DNA from: Lysobacter sp. M2-1
Lineage (GTDB): Bacteria > Pseudomonadota > Gammaproteobacteria > Xanthomonadales > Xanthomonadaceae
NCBI RefSeq assembly: GCF_022662495.1
Contig: NZ_JAKPBU010000007.1
Span: forward strand, 62,001-126,000
Length of the DNA: 64,000 nucleotides
Direction: 5' to 3'
The position numbers and the translations under genes are program-made. The notes beneath the pieces were generated by a model, which did no database searches, was not told where the DNA came from, and worked only from the letters and a program-made list of their open reading frames with translations. This document shows, piece after piece, positions 39,473-49,381 of this stretch. Numbering within the stretch: position 1 is the stretch's first letter; each line of letters begins with the position of its first letter.

Positions 39473-39533
39473 GCGCGCCTTTCGCCCCCGCCATCCCGGC
39501 TCGGCCAGCTTGGCGCAAGCGTAGACCAAACCG

Positions 39534-39563
39534 ACGAACGGCTAAAATAAAACGAACGGTCGT
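39534..39563. promoter_or_regulatory. Possible TetR operator and -10 element
   Basis: ACGAACGG occurs twice (39534 and 39552), and the second copy is part of an inverted repeat ACGA-ACGG-TCGT. A TAAAAT -10-like element (39543-39548) lies between. The position just upstream of the TetR gene suggests autoregulation; no match to a known site was recognised. Confidence 0.35.
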
Positions 39564-39577
39564 GCTAGTCTTTGTGC

Positions 39578-40183
39578 ATGAATGCGCTGACCGCAACCCC
39601 GAAGGGTGCCGCCACCCGCGAAACGATCCTCGACCGGGCCTATGAGATCGCCCGTTTCGCCGGCATCGAGGGGTTGTCGCTCGGCCCGCTTGCACAGGCG
39701 GTCGGCATGTCCAAGAGCGGAGTCTTCGCCCACTTCGGCTCGCGCGAGGAACTGCAGCTGGCGGTGCTGCAATCTGCGGCGACGCGGTTCGGAGAATATG
39801 TACTGATTGCCGCCCTGTCGCAGCCACGTGGGCTCCCGCGGCTGCGCGCGATCATGCGCAACTGGTTCGAATGGGGGCGACTGGAAGCCGGCGGCTGCGT
39901 GCTGGTGGGATCGGTCAGCGAGTATGACGACCGTCCGGGCCCGCTGCGCGATCAGGTGCTGCACAACGAACAGCGCTGGCGCTCCGAATTGCAACGCGCA
40001 GCGCAGCTCGCGATCGACTGCGGCCATCTGCGCGACGGCGACACCGACCAGTACGCATTCGAGCTGTACGCGATGCCCTTGGCGATGCTGCACGAGGCCG
40101 GCCTGTTCGGCTACGAGCGTGCACGCCGCCACGGCGATGCTGCGCTGGAGCGCTGGATCGCCGCCCATTCCCCCACCGCCTGA
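39578..40183 (+). CDS. TetR-family transcriptional regulator
   Basis: 201 residues. N-terminal helix-turn-helix (about 12-55, ATRETILDRAYEIARFAGIEG and MSKSGVFAHFGSREEL), C-terminal ligand domain with FEWGRLEAGGCVLVGSVSEYDDRPGPLRDQV. ATG at 39578 is preferred to an upstream TTG. The alpha/beta hydrolase gene follows by 20 bp, so it probably controls it. The ligand is unknown. Confidence 0.88.
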   Translation: MNALTATPKGAATRETILDRAYEIARFAGIEGLSLGPLAQAVGMSKSGVFAHFGSREELQLAVLQSAATRFGEYVLIAALSQPRGLPRLRAIMRNWFEWGRLEAGGCVLVGSVSEYDDRPGPLRDQVLHNEQRWRSELQRAAQLAIDCGHLRDGDTDQYAFELYAMPLAMLHEAGLFGYERARRHGDAALERWIAAHSPTA

Positions 40184-40203
40184 TCGCTGGATGAGGTGCT
40201 CGC

Positions 40204-41130
40204 ATGCCTGCTTCCTCCACGAAAATTAGCACGATCGTTCGCAACTATCTGATCCTCGCGACCCTGCGAACCAGCTTCCGATTGCAGGGCTGGTTCATGC
40301 CGAGCACGGCGGTACAACGGGCCGGGCGCCTGTTCACCCTGCCGCACCCGTCTGCGCGACGACGCGCGATGACCGCGCCCACATACGACGCGCAGGAGAC
40401 GGATCTCCTGATCGACGGTCTCTCCATCCACGTCTATCGCTGGGGCGATCCGCTGCACCAACCGTATGTCCTGTTCGCGCATGGCTGGTCCAGCCACGGC
40501 ACACGGGTTGCGAACTGGATCGCACCGCTGCGCGCCGCGGGTTACGCGGTGGTGACTTTCGACCAGGCCGCGCATGGCAGAAGCGACGGCACCCAGACCA
40601 ACCTTCCGGAGTTCGCCTGTCACCTGCTCGCGGTTGGACGCCGCTATGGGCCTGCGGCAGCCGTGATCGGACACTCGCTCGGCGGAGCCGCGGCAGCGGT
40701 CGCACTCGCGCACGGCTTGCAGGCAAGACGGGCGGTGCTGATCGCGCCGCCGGCCGATCCGTTGGTGATGGCCGAACAGTTCGCGCGCATGGTCGGGCTG
40801 GCGCGCCACCTGAGCCGGCGGATGTTCGCGATGTTCGAGCGCAGCATGCGGTTTTCCGTCGAGGAACTGCAGGCGCAGAACCTGGCGCCGCGGATCGCAC
40901 AACCGGCGCTGATCGTGCACGACCTGGAAGATCGCGAGGTGCCCTGGTCGGAAGGCGAACGCTATGCGCGCTATTGGGCTGACTCGTGGCTCGTGAGCAC
41001 GCGCGGCCTGGGCCACCATCGCATCGCCGACGATCAGAGCGTGATTGCCGCCAGCCTGCGGTTCCTGCGCGGCGAGACTGTCGGCCAGCGGGTGGTGTCC
41101 AGCCCGAATCTGCCATACGGATTCGCATGA
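40204..41130 (+). CDS. Alpha/beta hydrolase
   Basis: 308 residues; probable serine esterase/lipase. Oxyanion HGW, nucleophile elbow GHSLGG (Ser about 160), acid in VHDLEDREVP and His in GLGHHRI complete the triad. The first 60 residues (RTSFRLQGWFMPSTAVQRAGRLFTLP) are an extension seen in related TetR-linked hydrolases. ATG at 40204 has GAGGTG upstream. Linked to the TetR regulator; substrate unknown. Confidence 0.85.
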   Translation: MPASSTKISTIVRNYLILATLRTSFRLQGWFMPSTAVQRAGRLFTLPHPSARRRAMTAPTYDAQETDLLIDGLSIHVYRWGDPLHQPYVLFAHGWSSHGTRVANWIAPLRAAGYAVVTFDQAAHGRSDGTQTNLPEFACHLLAVGRRYGPAAAVIGHSLGGAAAAVALAHGLQARRAVLIAPPADPLVMAEQFARMVGLARHLSRRMFAMFERSMRFSVEELQAQNLAPRIAQPALIVHDLEDREVPWSEGERYARYWADSWLVSTRGLGHHRIADDQSVIAASLRFLRGETVGQRVVSSPNLPYGFA

Positions 41131-41337
41131 GTACCGCAGCTGCGCCTGGGCGGATGAATGCGACGACCTGACCAATCCCTCGGATAGCGCGCCGGGTCTC
41201 CTCTTCGCGTCCGGGCACAAGCAGTGGATGATCGAACGTCGAAGCGGCGAAATCGCAACGGTCCTCGCCTTCGCACGCTTTCGTATCGCGGACATGCCCA
41301 TGTGAGCGGTCGGTTTGCCGGGCCAGCCGGGAACGCT

Positions 41338-42582
41338 ATGCTGCGCGGCCCTTCCCCTCCGACGCAGCCGATGGCCGCAGACCCCGCAACGCCCCCATTT
41401 CTCGCAGGACAACCGCATGCGATTGTCGAGCGCGAAGGCGTGCATTACACCCTGCTCGGCACCGCGCACGTGTCCCGCGCGAGCGTGGATGCGGTACGCG
41501 CGGCCATCGACAGCGGGCAATTCGACAGTGTGGCGGTCGAGCTGGACGAAGGCCGGCTGCGCGCGATCAGCGAGCCCGACGCCATGGGCAAGCTCGATCT
41601 GGTCAAGGTATTGCGCGAGGGCAAGGCCGCCCTGTTCGCGGCCAACCTGGGGCTGGCGGCGTACCAGCGGCGGCTGGCCGAGCAGCTGGGCATCGAACCT
41701 GGCGCGGAGCTCAAGGCAGCGGTCACCGAAGCGCATGCGCGCGGCCTGCCGATGAACCTGATCGACCGCGACGTCGGCATCACGTTCAGGCGCGCATCGC
41801 AGAAGCTTGGCTGGTGGGCGCGCGCCAAACTCGGCGGCGGGCTGATGGCGTCGCTGTTCGCCGACGAGGAAGTCGGCCACGACGAGATCGAGAAACTCAA
41901 GCAGGGCGACCTGCTGGAGGCCAGCTTCGGCGAGTTCGCCGCGGAGAACCCTGCCCTGTACGAAACGGTCATCGCCGAGCGCGACCGTTACATGGCGGCC
42001 AGGTTGCGCGAAACGAGCGGCGATGCCAGGCACGTGCTGGCGGTGGTCGGCGCCGGACACCTGCAGGGGCTGGCGCAGCACCTGCGCGAGGAGCATGGCG
42101 ACCCGGAAGCCCTGCGCGCGGAGCTGGACAGCGTCGCCGAGAAATCGAAAGTCCCCTGGTTCACCCTGCTGCTGACGGCCTTCGTACTCGGCGGTTTCGC
42201 CTGGGGTTTCTGGCGCGGCGGCCTGGATGTCGGCACCGACCTGATGCTGTATTGGGTGCTGTGGACCGGTGGCCTGGGCGCGCTGGGCTGCGCCGTCGCC
42301 GGTGGCCATCCGCTCAGCATCCTCGGCGCCTTCATCTCGTCGCCGGTCACGCCTCTGCATCCTGCGCTCGCTTCGGGCACCATCAGCGGCCTGATCGAAG
42401 CCTGGGTACGCAAGCCGACCTACGCCGACTTCATGGCCCTGCGCGACGACGTGCAGACACTCAGGGGCTGGTGGCGCAACCGCGTCTCGCGCGTCCTGCT
42501 GAATTTCTTCCTCACCAGCCTCGGCACCGCCATCGGCGTGTGGACCGGCGGCGCGAGGATGCTGGCGAAGCTGGCCGGCTGA
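41338..42582 (+). CDS. TraB/PrgY-family membrane protein
   Basis: TraB/PrgY-type protein with an N-terminal soluble domain (YTLLGTAHVSRASV with the Gly-Thr-Ala-His motif near residue 35, then VAVELDEGRL and VVGAGHLQGL) and three C-terminal membrane helices. In enterococci the family inhibits pheromone; other members are proposed metalloprotease-like (family knowledge). Likely start ATG at 41338 (GGGA upstream; 414 residues); ATG at 41371 is an alternative giving 403. The 207 bp before it hold nothing clear. Confidence 0.78.
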   Translation: MLRGPSPPTQPMAADPATPPFLAGQPHAIVEREGVHYTLLGTAHVSRASVDAVRAAIDSGQFDSVAVELDEGRLRAISEPDAMGKLDLVKVLREGKAALFAANLGLAAYQRRLAEQLGIEPGAELKAAVTEAHARGLPMNLIDRDVGITFRRASQKLGWWARAKLGGGLMASLFADEEVGHDEIEKLKQGDLLEASFGEFAAENPALYETVIAERDRYMAARLRETSGDARHVLAVVGAGHLQGLAQHLREEHGDPEALRAELDSVAEKSKVPWFTLLLTAFVLGGFAWGFWRGGLDVGTDLMLYWVLWTGGLGALGCAVAGGHPLSILGAFISSPVTPLHPALASGTISGLIEAWVRKPTYADFMALRDDVQTLRGWWRNRVSRVLLNFFLTSLGTAIGVWTGGARMLAKLAG

Positions 42583-42598
42583 ACCTGCAAAAAGGCCA

Positions 42599-45500
42599 TC
42601 AATCGACGCTGATCGCAGCCACCGCCGCGGGCAGCTGCTCGCCCCTGCGCAGCCGCGCCTTGCGCATGCCGCGCGCGGTCGCATTGCGCAGGTCGTCGAG
42701 CATCGCGTAGATCGTGGGCAGGAACAGCAGGCTGACCAGCGTGGAGAACGCCAGGCCGCCGGCGATGGCGCGCGCCATCGGGTAATACGCGGGCCCGTCG
42801 CCAGCCATCGCGGTATCGCCGATCGCGATCGGCACCATCGCCAGGATCGCCGTGCCCATAGTCATCAGGATCGGACGCAGGCGTTCCCGGCTGCCTTCCA
42901 CCAGCGCGTCCGTGCGCGACAGGCCGCGCCGGCGCAGGTTGTTGATGTGCTCGATCATCACGATGCCGTTGTTCACCACCACACCCATCAGCACCAGGAT
43001 GCCGATGAAAGCCATGATGTTGAACTCGGTGCTCGTGATCCAGAACAGCCAGAACACGCCGAACACCGAGAACAGCACGCCGGACATGATCGCCGACGGG
43101 AACAGCAGCGATTCGAACACCGCTGCCATCACCACATAGATCATCACCAGCGCGATCAGCAGGTTGAACATCATCTGCTTGTTGGCGTCGTCCTCGTCCT
43201 GGAAGCCACCACCCTCGAAGGTGAAGCCGTACCCGGCCGGGAAAGCCACGCCCTTGAGGGTTTCCTCCATCGCCTTGCGCGCATCGGGCATGGTCACCTT
43301 TTCGCCCAGGCTGGCCTGGATCGCCAGCGTGGTCTGGCGGTTGGCGCGCGACACCTGGGTGGCGGAGGGGCGCACCGCCACGTCCACCATCGCCAGCAGC
43401 GGCACCGAGCGGCCGTCGGGCGTACGCACCATGAACGATTCCAGGTCGCCGGTACCGTACTGCTCGGCGCCGGCGAAGCGCACCCACACCGGCACCTCGG
43501 TATCGTTGCTGCGGTACTCGCGCAGCGGCGCGCCGCGCAACGCGAGGCCGACGAACTGCGCCACCTGCTGCGCGCTGAATCCGAACGCAGCGGCCCGCTC
43601 GCGGTCGACCCGGACCGACAGCTCGCTGTTCTGGTCGCCGGTATCCACGCGCACGTCCCGCAGCTCCTTGCGCTTGGCCAGAATCGGCACGATGTCGCGC
43701 GCCAGCTCGGCCAACACCTGGGACGAATCGCCCGTGAGCTGTACCGACACGTTCTCGCCCGGTCCGCCACCCCCGCCGGGACCACCCTGGTTGCCGATGC
43801 CTATGTTGGCGCGCGCTGACTTGGGCAGCGCCTTGCGGATCGCTTCCACCAGTGGCTTGGTCGTGCTCGCATCCTTGGTGTCGAAGGTGATCTTGGTGCC
43901 GCCCCAACCTTCCTCGCTGAAATAGGAATAGATCTGGGTAATGTGGAACTTCTTGCGGTTTTCGTCGAGGAACCGCTCGACCTTGAGCACCTCGCCGGAC
44001 ATCTGCTCCTTGGTGTAGGCGCCCTTCCACTGATAGTACAGGTCGACCTCGCCGGCGTCGTCGCCGCCGAACATGTTCTTCTTGGTCAGCACCATCGGCG
44101 CGATGCTCACTGCCACGATCAGCAGGATGCCGGCCACGCTCCAGCCCCGGTGCTCGAGGGTCCAGCGCAACAGCCCCGCGTAACGCTTCTGCAATCGCGG
44201 GATCACGCCGGTGGTCGAATGCAGCGCGGGAGGCGTCTTCAGGCGCGCCGAGATCATCGGGATCAGGCTCACGGCCACCAGCCAGGACGCCAGCAGCGAC
44301 ACCGAGATCGTGATCGCGATCTGACCCAGGTAGATGCTCAGGAAGTTGCGCTCGCCGAACAGGTTGGGCAGGAATACGATGCAGTGGCACAGGGTGCCGG
44401 CCGACAGCGCGATCGCGACGTGCCGCGTCCCGATGATCGAAGCCAGGCGCGGCTGGTCGGGCATCTTCTCCCGTTCCTGGTAGATGCTCTCCACCACCAC
44501 CACGGCGTTGTCCACGAGCATGCCGACGGCCAACAGCAGGCCCATCATCGACAGAATGTTCAGAGTGACGCCCATGAAGTACATGAAGCCCAGCGTCATC
44601 ACGAAGCAGATCGGGATGGCCAGACTGACCATCGCCACCGAGGGCCAATGTCGCAGGAAGAACCACAGCACGATGATCGACAACACCAGGCCGATGCCGC
44701 CGGCCTCGGCCAGCTCGATCAGCGACGAGGTCACGCTTTCGCCCTGGTTCTCGATGATGATGACGCGGATATCGCTGAGCGCAGGATCCTTGCGGATTTC
44801 CTCGACTTCGGCCAGCGCATTGCGCGAAACGTCGACCAGGTTGGCGTTGCGCTCCTTGAAGATGTCCAGGCCGACGGCGGGACGCCCGTCGAGGCGGCGC
44901 CCATAGGTGAGGCGCGAAGGTTTCAGACGCACGTCAGCGATATCACCCAGCCGGGTGCCGCGGGTGTCGAGCACCAGATCACGCAGCTGCTGCAGATCGG
45001 TGACCTCGCCCACCGGCTGCACCCGCAGGCGGCGCCCGCCGTCCTCGATCTGGCCGGCAGATACCGAGAAGTTCACTGCCTGCAGGCGCGTGGTCAGGTC
45101 GTTGAGGTTGATGCCATGGGCGGTGAGCCGGTCGGGCTCGATCGCGATCTCGACCTCGTTCGGGGCGGCGCCGGTGACCTCCACCCGGGCGACGCCGGGA
45201 ATGCGCTCGATCCGGCGCTTGAACTCGCGATCGATCATCGCGTACGCGCCGGTCAGGTCGGTCGCGCTGGCCAGACGCACGCGCAGCACCGGTTCGTCGG
45301 TGGTGCTGAACTTCATCACGTTGTAGCGCTGCAGGTCGTCGGGCAGGTCGTCGCGGATCGCGTCGATGCGTTCGCGCGCCTCGGATGCGGCGATCGCGAC
45401 ATCGCGCTCCCAGTCCGAGAACTGCAGGAAGATCTGGGCCCCTTCCGAATTGGCCTGCCCATCCATGCGCTTGATGCCGGTCATGGTGGAAATCGCCTCT

Positions 45501-45703
45501 TCCACCGGGCGCAGCACGGTGCGCTCGACTTCCTCCGGGGTGGAACCCGGATACGGCAGCTGCACGAAGAGGAAGGGCGGCGAGACCTCCGGGAACGCTT
45601 CCAGGGGCAACCGGATCGCCGCGATCAGCCCGATCACGAACAGCGACACGAACAACATCACCGTAGTGACCGGACGCTTGATGCTGAGTTCGGCGACGCT
45701 CAC
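42599..45703 (-). CDS. RND efflux permease, second of a pair
   Basis: Inner-membrane drug/proton antiporter, AcrB/HAE-type, 1034 residues with twelve expected membrane helices. TM4 has GMLVDNAVVVVES (Asp398, Asn399) in place of the DD pair usual in AcrB. Start is GTG at 45703 with AAGGAG in the end of the partner gene; only one base separates the two genes. It is probably translated with, and may pair with, the upstream permease as a hetero-multimer like MdtBC. Substrates unknown. Confidence 0.88.
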   Translation of the reverse strand: MSVAELSIKRPVTTVMLFVSLFVIGLIAAIRLPLEAFPEVSPPFLFVQLPYPGSTPEEVERTVLRPVEEAISTMTGIKRMDGQANSEGAQIFLQFSDWERDVAIAASEARERIDAIRDDLPDDLQRYNVMKFSTTDEPVLRVRLASATDLTGAYAMIDREFKRRIERIPGVARVEVTGAAPNEVEIAIEPDRLTAHGINLNDLTTRLQAVNFSVSAGQIEDGGRRLRVQPVGEVTDLQQLRDLVLDTRGTRLGDIADVRLKPSRLTYGRRLDGRPAVGLDIFKERNANLVDVSRNALAEVEEIRKDPALSDIRVIIIENQGESVTSSLIELAEAGGIGLVLSIIVLWFFLRHWPSVAMVSLAIPICFVMTLGFMYFMGVTLNILSMMGLLLAVGMLVDNAVVVVESIYQEREKMPDQPRLASIIGTRHVAIALSAGTLCHCIVFLPNLFGERNFLSIYLGQIAITISVSLLASWLVAVSLIPMISARLKTPPALHSTTGVIPRLQKRYAGLLRWTLEHRGWSVAGILLIVAVSIAPMVLTKKNMFGGDDAGEVDLYYQWKGAYTKEQMSGEVLKVERFLDENRKKFHITQIYSYFSEEGWGGTKITFDTKDASTTKPLVEAIRKALPKSARANIGIGNQGGPGGGGGPGENVSVQLTGDSSQVLAELARDIVPILAKRKELRDVRVDTGDQNSELSVRVDRERAAAFGFSAQQVAQFVGLALRGAPLREYRSNDTEVPVWVRFAGAEQYGTGDLESFMVRTPDGRSVPLLAMVDVAVRPSATQVSRANRQTTLAIQASLGEKVTMPDARKAMEETLKGVAFPAGYGFTFEGGGFQDEDDANKQMMFNLLIALVMIYVVMAAVFESLLFPSAIMSGVLFSVFGVFWLFWITSTEFNIMAFIGILVLMGVVVNNGIVMIEHINNLRRRGLSRTDALVEGSRERLRPILMTMGTAILAMVPIAIGDTAMAGDGPAYYPMARAIAGGLAFSTLVSLLFLPTIYAMLDDLRNATARGMRKARLRRGEQLPAAVAAISVD

Positions 45704-45704
45704 G

Positions 45705-48700
45705 TCAGCGCGCTCCTTCGGTCAGGCCATCGGCGTCGTCCAGCGGATCCTGGTCATGGGCCACGTGCTCGGCCACTTCACGCGCCTCGCGTCGCGCACG
45801 GCGTCCGCGTTCGCGGTAATAGGCATCCGCACGCCGATCGAGCAGGTCGTACACCACCGGAATCACCACCAGGGTCAGCAAGGTCGAAACCAGCAGGCCG
45901 CCGATCACCGTGATCGCCATCGGCGAACGCACTTCCGCGCCTTCGCCGAAGGCCAGCGCGAGCGGCAGGAACCCGAACAGCGTGCACAGCGTGGTCATCA
46001 TGATCGGGCGCAGGCGCGAGCGTGCGCCTTCGACCAGCGCCTCACGCTTGGCCACGCCGGCCTCGCGCAGCTGGTTGACCTTGTCGATCAGGATGATCGC
46101 GTTCTTGACCACCAGCCCGACCAGCAGGATCAAGCCGATGAACACCACTACCGATACCGGCGAGCGGGTCAGGAACAGGGCAAGCACCGCGCCCACCAGG
46201 GCCAGCGGGATGGTGAACAGGATCACGAACGGGTGCAGCAGCGACTCGAACTGCGATGCCATCACCAGATAGACCATGAATATCGCCAGGCCGAACGCGA
46301 ACATCAGCGAATTGATCGACTGCTGCAGCTCCTCGCCCTGGCCGCCGATATGCATGCGCACGTCGGCGCCCAGCGGCTGCTCGTCCACCATGTCCTGTAG
46401 TTCCTGCACCGCGCCGCCCAGGTCGATGCCGCGCAGGTTGGCCGAGACGATCGCCACTCGCACCTGGTCGGCACGATGGATCTCGCTTGGACCGGTGGTC
46501 GCAACGACATCGGCCACCGACTCCAGCGTGACCGGGCGACCGCTGCCCGGATTCACGATCAGCCGGCGGATGTCGTCGATCGAGGCACGATCGGTTTCGC
46601 GCGCGCGCACCAGCACGTCGATCTTGCGGTCGCGGAAGCTGTAGCGCGTGGCGACGTCGCCGCGCACCTTTTTCACCACCACGTCGGCGATCTGGCGCGT
46701 CGACAGGCCCAAAGCCCCGGCACGATCCTGGTCGAAGCGGATCTGGATCTCGGGGAAGCCCTCCTCCACGGTCGAGCTCACGTCCGCGTAGTGCGGGTTC
46801 TTGCGCAGCATCGCCGCGAGCTGCTGCCCGGCGCGCTCGATGCCCTCCAGGTCCTGGCCCTGCAGCTCGATTTCCAGCGGCGGCGAGAAACTGAACAGTT
46901 CGGGCCTTGCGAAGTCGACCTGCGCGCCGGGGTGGTTGCGCATGCTCGCGCGCAGCTTCTCGGTTTCGGCCGCTTCCAGTTCCTTGCTGCCGCCATCGGC
47001 CATCACCACGCTCAGCTTGCCGATGTTCTCTCCGCTTTCGGTTGGATTGGCGTCCAGCCGCGTGCCGGTACCGCTGACGCCGTAGAGCGCACGTATGCCC
47101 TCGTCCTTGCTGTGCGCAACCTGCAGGTCGCGCACCAGCGCATCGGTCTCGCGCAGCGGCGTGCCCGGCGGCAGCTTCACCGTCATTTCGAAGCGGTCCT
47201 GCGCCAGCTGCGGGATCAGATCCGCGCCGAGCATCGGCACCAGCATCAGGGCACCGAAGAACGCCGCCGCCGCCAGTACCAGGACCAGGGTCGGCCTGCG
47301 CAGGGCATTGGGCAGCAACCGCAGATAGCCGCGCTCGGCGCGATCGTAGGGGGCCATCGCCAGATCGCTGAACTTGCGCATCACCGGGCCGACAACGGCG
47401 CCGATGCCCCACCACAGCCTGACCACGAGCCAGGCCAGGCCGTAGAAGAACCCACGCAATGCGAACCCGATTCCGCGCTTGCCGACTGCGACTGACTTCT
47501 GCCACTTCGCGCGCGGCTGCCAGCGCGGATGCGGCGGTTCTTCAGCGAAACTTCCGGAAGGACGACCCCGCAGCGCGCTGAGCATCGGGATGAGCGTCAT
47601 CGACACGATCAGCGACATGAAGATCGCCAGCGCCACCGTCAGCGCCTGGTCGCGGAACAGCTGCCCGGCAATGCCCTGCACGAACACCAGCGGCAGGAAC
47701 ACGGCGATCGTGGTCAGCGTGGACGCAACCACGGCCATGCTCACTTCGCGGGTACCGGCGATGGCGGCTTCGAGGATTCCGAGACCTCGTTCGCGCGCCT
47801 TGGCGATCGATTCCAGGACCACGATCGAGTCGTCCACCACCAAGCCCGTGGCTAACGCAAGGCCGCCCAGCGACATCACGTTGAGGCTCAGCCCGAACTG
47901 GCCCATGAAGAAGAAGGTGGCGATGATCGAGACCGGCAACGACAGGCCGATCACGAACGTGCTCCAGCCATCGCGCAGGAACAGGAAGATGATCAGCACC
48001 GCCAGGAAGCCGCCGATCACGGCGTCCATCTTGACGTCGCTGATGGCGTGACGGATGAACTGCGACTGGTCGTCGATCACCGTCAGTTCGATGTCCGCGG
48101 GCATCTGCTCCTTGAGCTGTTCGAGTCGCCTGGAGATGGCATCCGCGGTGGCGACGGTATTCGCATCGCCCTCCTTGTAGATGGCCAGCTCGACCGCTTC
48201 CCTGCCGCCCAGGCGGATGATTGCTTCGCGCTCCTTGAAACCCTGGCGCACGTCGGCGACGTCCTTCAGACGCACCGGCATGCCGCCGGCAATCGTCGTC
48301 GAATTGCTCGAACTGCTCTGCGCACGCGCGGCCGCGGCCATCGCAGCCGCGTCGCCCGAGGCGGCGGCAACGCGCGCCATTTCCTCGGCTGCGCTCGCAG
48401 CGCCGCCGCCACCCGCACTCTGGGTGGTCACCAGCATCTCGCGCATCTCCTCGACGCTGGCGAACTGGTTGACCGTGCGCACCAGGTAGCGCTGGGTGCC
48501 TTCCTCCAGCCGCCCACCGGAGATGTTGACGTTCTCCTGCTGCAGTCGCTGGATGACGGTGTCGATCGGGAGGTTGAGCTGGGCCAGCTTCTGCTGGTCG
48601 ATGTCGACCTGGACCTCGTCTTCGAGACCGCCGCCGACCTTTACCGCAGCCACGCCGTCGACCGGCTCGAGCTTCTTCTTCAGATCGTCGTCGGCATAGC

Positions 48701-49235
48701 GGCGCAATTCGGTCAGACGGCGGATGCTGTCATCATCCCCACCCTTCGCCGCGAGCACCAGGCGCATGATCGGCTCGGTGCTGGGATTGAAGCGCAGCAG
48801 CACGGGAGGCTCGGCCTCGAGTGGCAGCTGCACGATCTCCATCTTGTCGCGGACCTCGAGGCTGGCCTGGTCCATGTCGGTGCCCCAGGCGAACTCGAGC
48901 ACCACGTCGCTCTGTCCGGTGCGCGAAACCGACTTCAGCTTGCGCAGGCCCTTGACCACGCCCACGGCCTCTTCCACCGGTTCGCTGATCAGGGTTTCGA
49001 TCTCGGCCGGTGCGGCGCCGGCGTATTCGGTCCGCACGGTGAGCGTCGGGTAGCTCAGGTCCGGCAGCAGATTGACCTTCAGCTCGCTCAGCGCGATCAG
49101 GCCGAACATCACGAAGGTGAGGGTCACCATCGCCACGGTCACCCGGCGACGGGTCGAGAACTCGACCAGGCTGAAACCGGCGCCAGATCCGGGCACCGGC
49201 GGATGGGAGGACTTGTGCTCGGAACCTGTGTTCAT
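45705..49235 (-). CDS. RND efflux permease, first of a pair
   Basis: 1176 residues, longer than the usual 1030-1050. TM4 DD pair (GLVVDDSIVVLES, 468-469) is intact. Residues 273-318 form an Ala/Ser/Gly-rich low-complexity insert in the porter domain, and residues about 575-650 contain an added hydrophobic stretch around WYGIGAVV-type helices between TM6 and TM7. Substrates unknown. ATG at 49235 (MNTGSEHKSS). It follows the adaptor gene by 146 bp. Confidence 0.88.
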   Translation of the reverse strand: MNTGSEHKSSHPPVPGSGAGFSLVEFSTRRRVTVAMVTLTFVMFGLIALSELKVNLLPDLSYPTLTVRTEYAGAAPAEIETLISEPVEEAVGVVKGLRKLKSVSRTGQSDVVLEFAWGTDMDQASLEVRDKMEIVQLPLEAEPPVLLRFNPSTEPIMRLVLAAKGGDDDSIRRLTELRRYADDDLKKKLEPVDGVAAVKVGGGLEDEVQVDIDQQKLAQLNLPIDTVIQRLQQENVNISGGRLEEGTQRYLVRTVNQFASVEEMREMLVTTQSAGGGGAASAAEEMARVAAASGDAAAMAAAARAQSSSSNSTTIAGGMPVRLKDVADVRQGFKEREAIIRLGGREAVELAIYKEGDANTVATADAISRRLEQLKEQMPADIELTVIDDQSQFIRHAISDVKMDAVIGGFLAVLIIFLFLRDGWSTFVIGLSLPVSIIATFFFMGQFGLSLNVMSLGGLALATGLVVDDSIVVLESIAKARERGLGILEAAIAGTREVSMAVVASTLTTIAVFLPLVFVQGIAGQLFRDQALTVALAIFMSLIVSMTLIPMLSALRGRPSGSFAEEPPHPRWQPRAKWQKSVAVGKRGIGFALRGFFYGLAWLVVRLWWGIGAVVGPVMRKFSDLAMAPYDRAERGYLRLLPNALRRPTLVLVLAAAAFFGALMLVPMLGADLIPQLAQDRFEMTVKLPPGTPLRETDALVRDLQVAHSKDEGIRALYGVSGTGTRLDANPTESGENIGKLSVVMADGGSKELEAAETEKLRASMRNHPGAQVDFARPELFSFSPPLEIELQGQDLEGIERAGQQLAAMLRKNPHYADVSSTVEEGFPEIQIRFDQDRAGALGLSTRQIADVVVKKVRGDVATRYSFRDRKIDVLVRARETDRASIDDIRRLIVNPGSGRPVTLESVADVVATTGPSEIHRADQVRVAIVSANLRGIDLGGAVQELQDMVDEQPLGADVRMHIGGQGEELQQSINSLMFAFGLAIFMVYLVMASQFESLLHPFVILFTIPLALVGAVLALFLTRSPVSVVVFIGLILLVGLVVKNAIILIDKVNQLREAGVAKREALVEGARSRLRPIMMTTLCTLFGFLPLALAFGEGAEVRSPMAITVIGGLLVSTLLTLVVIPVVYDLLDRRADAYYRERGRRARREAREVAEHVAHDQDPLDDADGLTEGAR

Positions 49236-49329
49236 GCGCCAGTGCGACCTGTGTGGTGATCGGTGCTCCGCGGATTCGCGCGGCTCGACGTGTATGTGGC
49301 TGTTGCGATTCGGGGTTGGCGCTCGCGAT

Positions 49330-49348
49330 CCGGGGCGCTACGCCCCGG
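49330..49348 (-). other. Hairpin between adaptor and permease genes
   Basis: CCGGGGCG / CGCCCCGG with a 3-base loop in the 146-bp spacer. Without a T tract it is probably an RNA-stability element that could make adaptor and permease levels differ (inference). Confidence 0.35.
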
Positions 49349-49381
49349 CCGCGCAGGAACTATCGGCTGCGGCCTCTTGGG

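Noticed and set aside
43943-45913. A 656-residue plus-strand open frame across the RND genes
   Set aside because: Antisense to two strongly conserved permeases; its composition (many His, Asp, Arg, Gln) is typical of the complementary frame in high-GC DNA.
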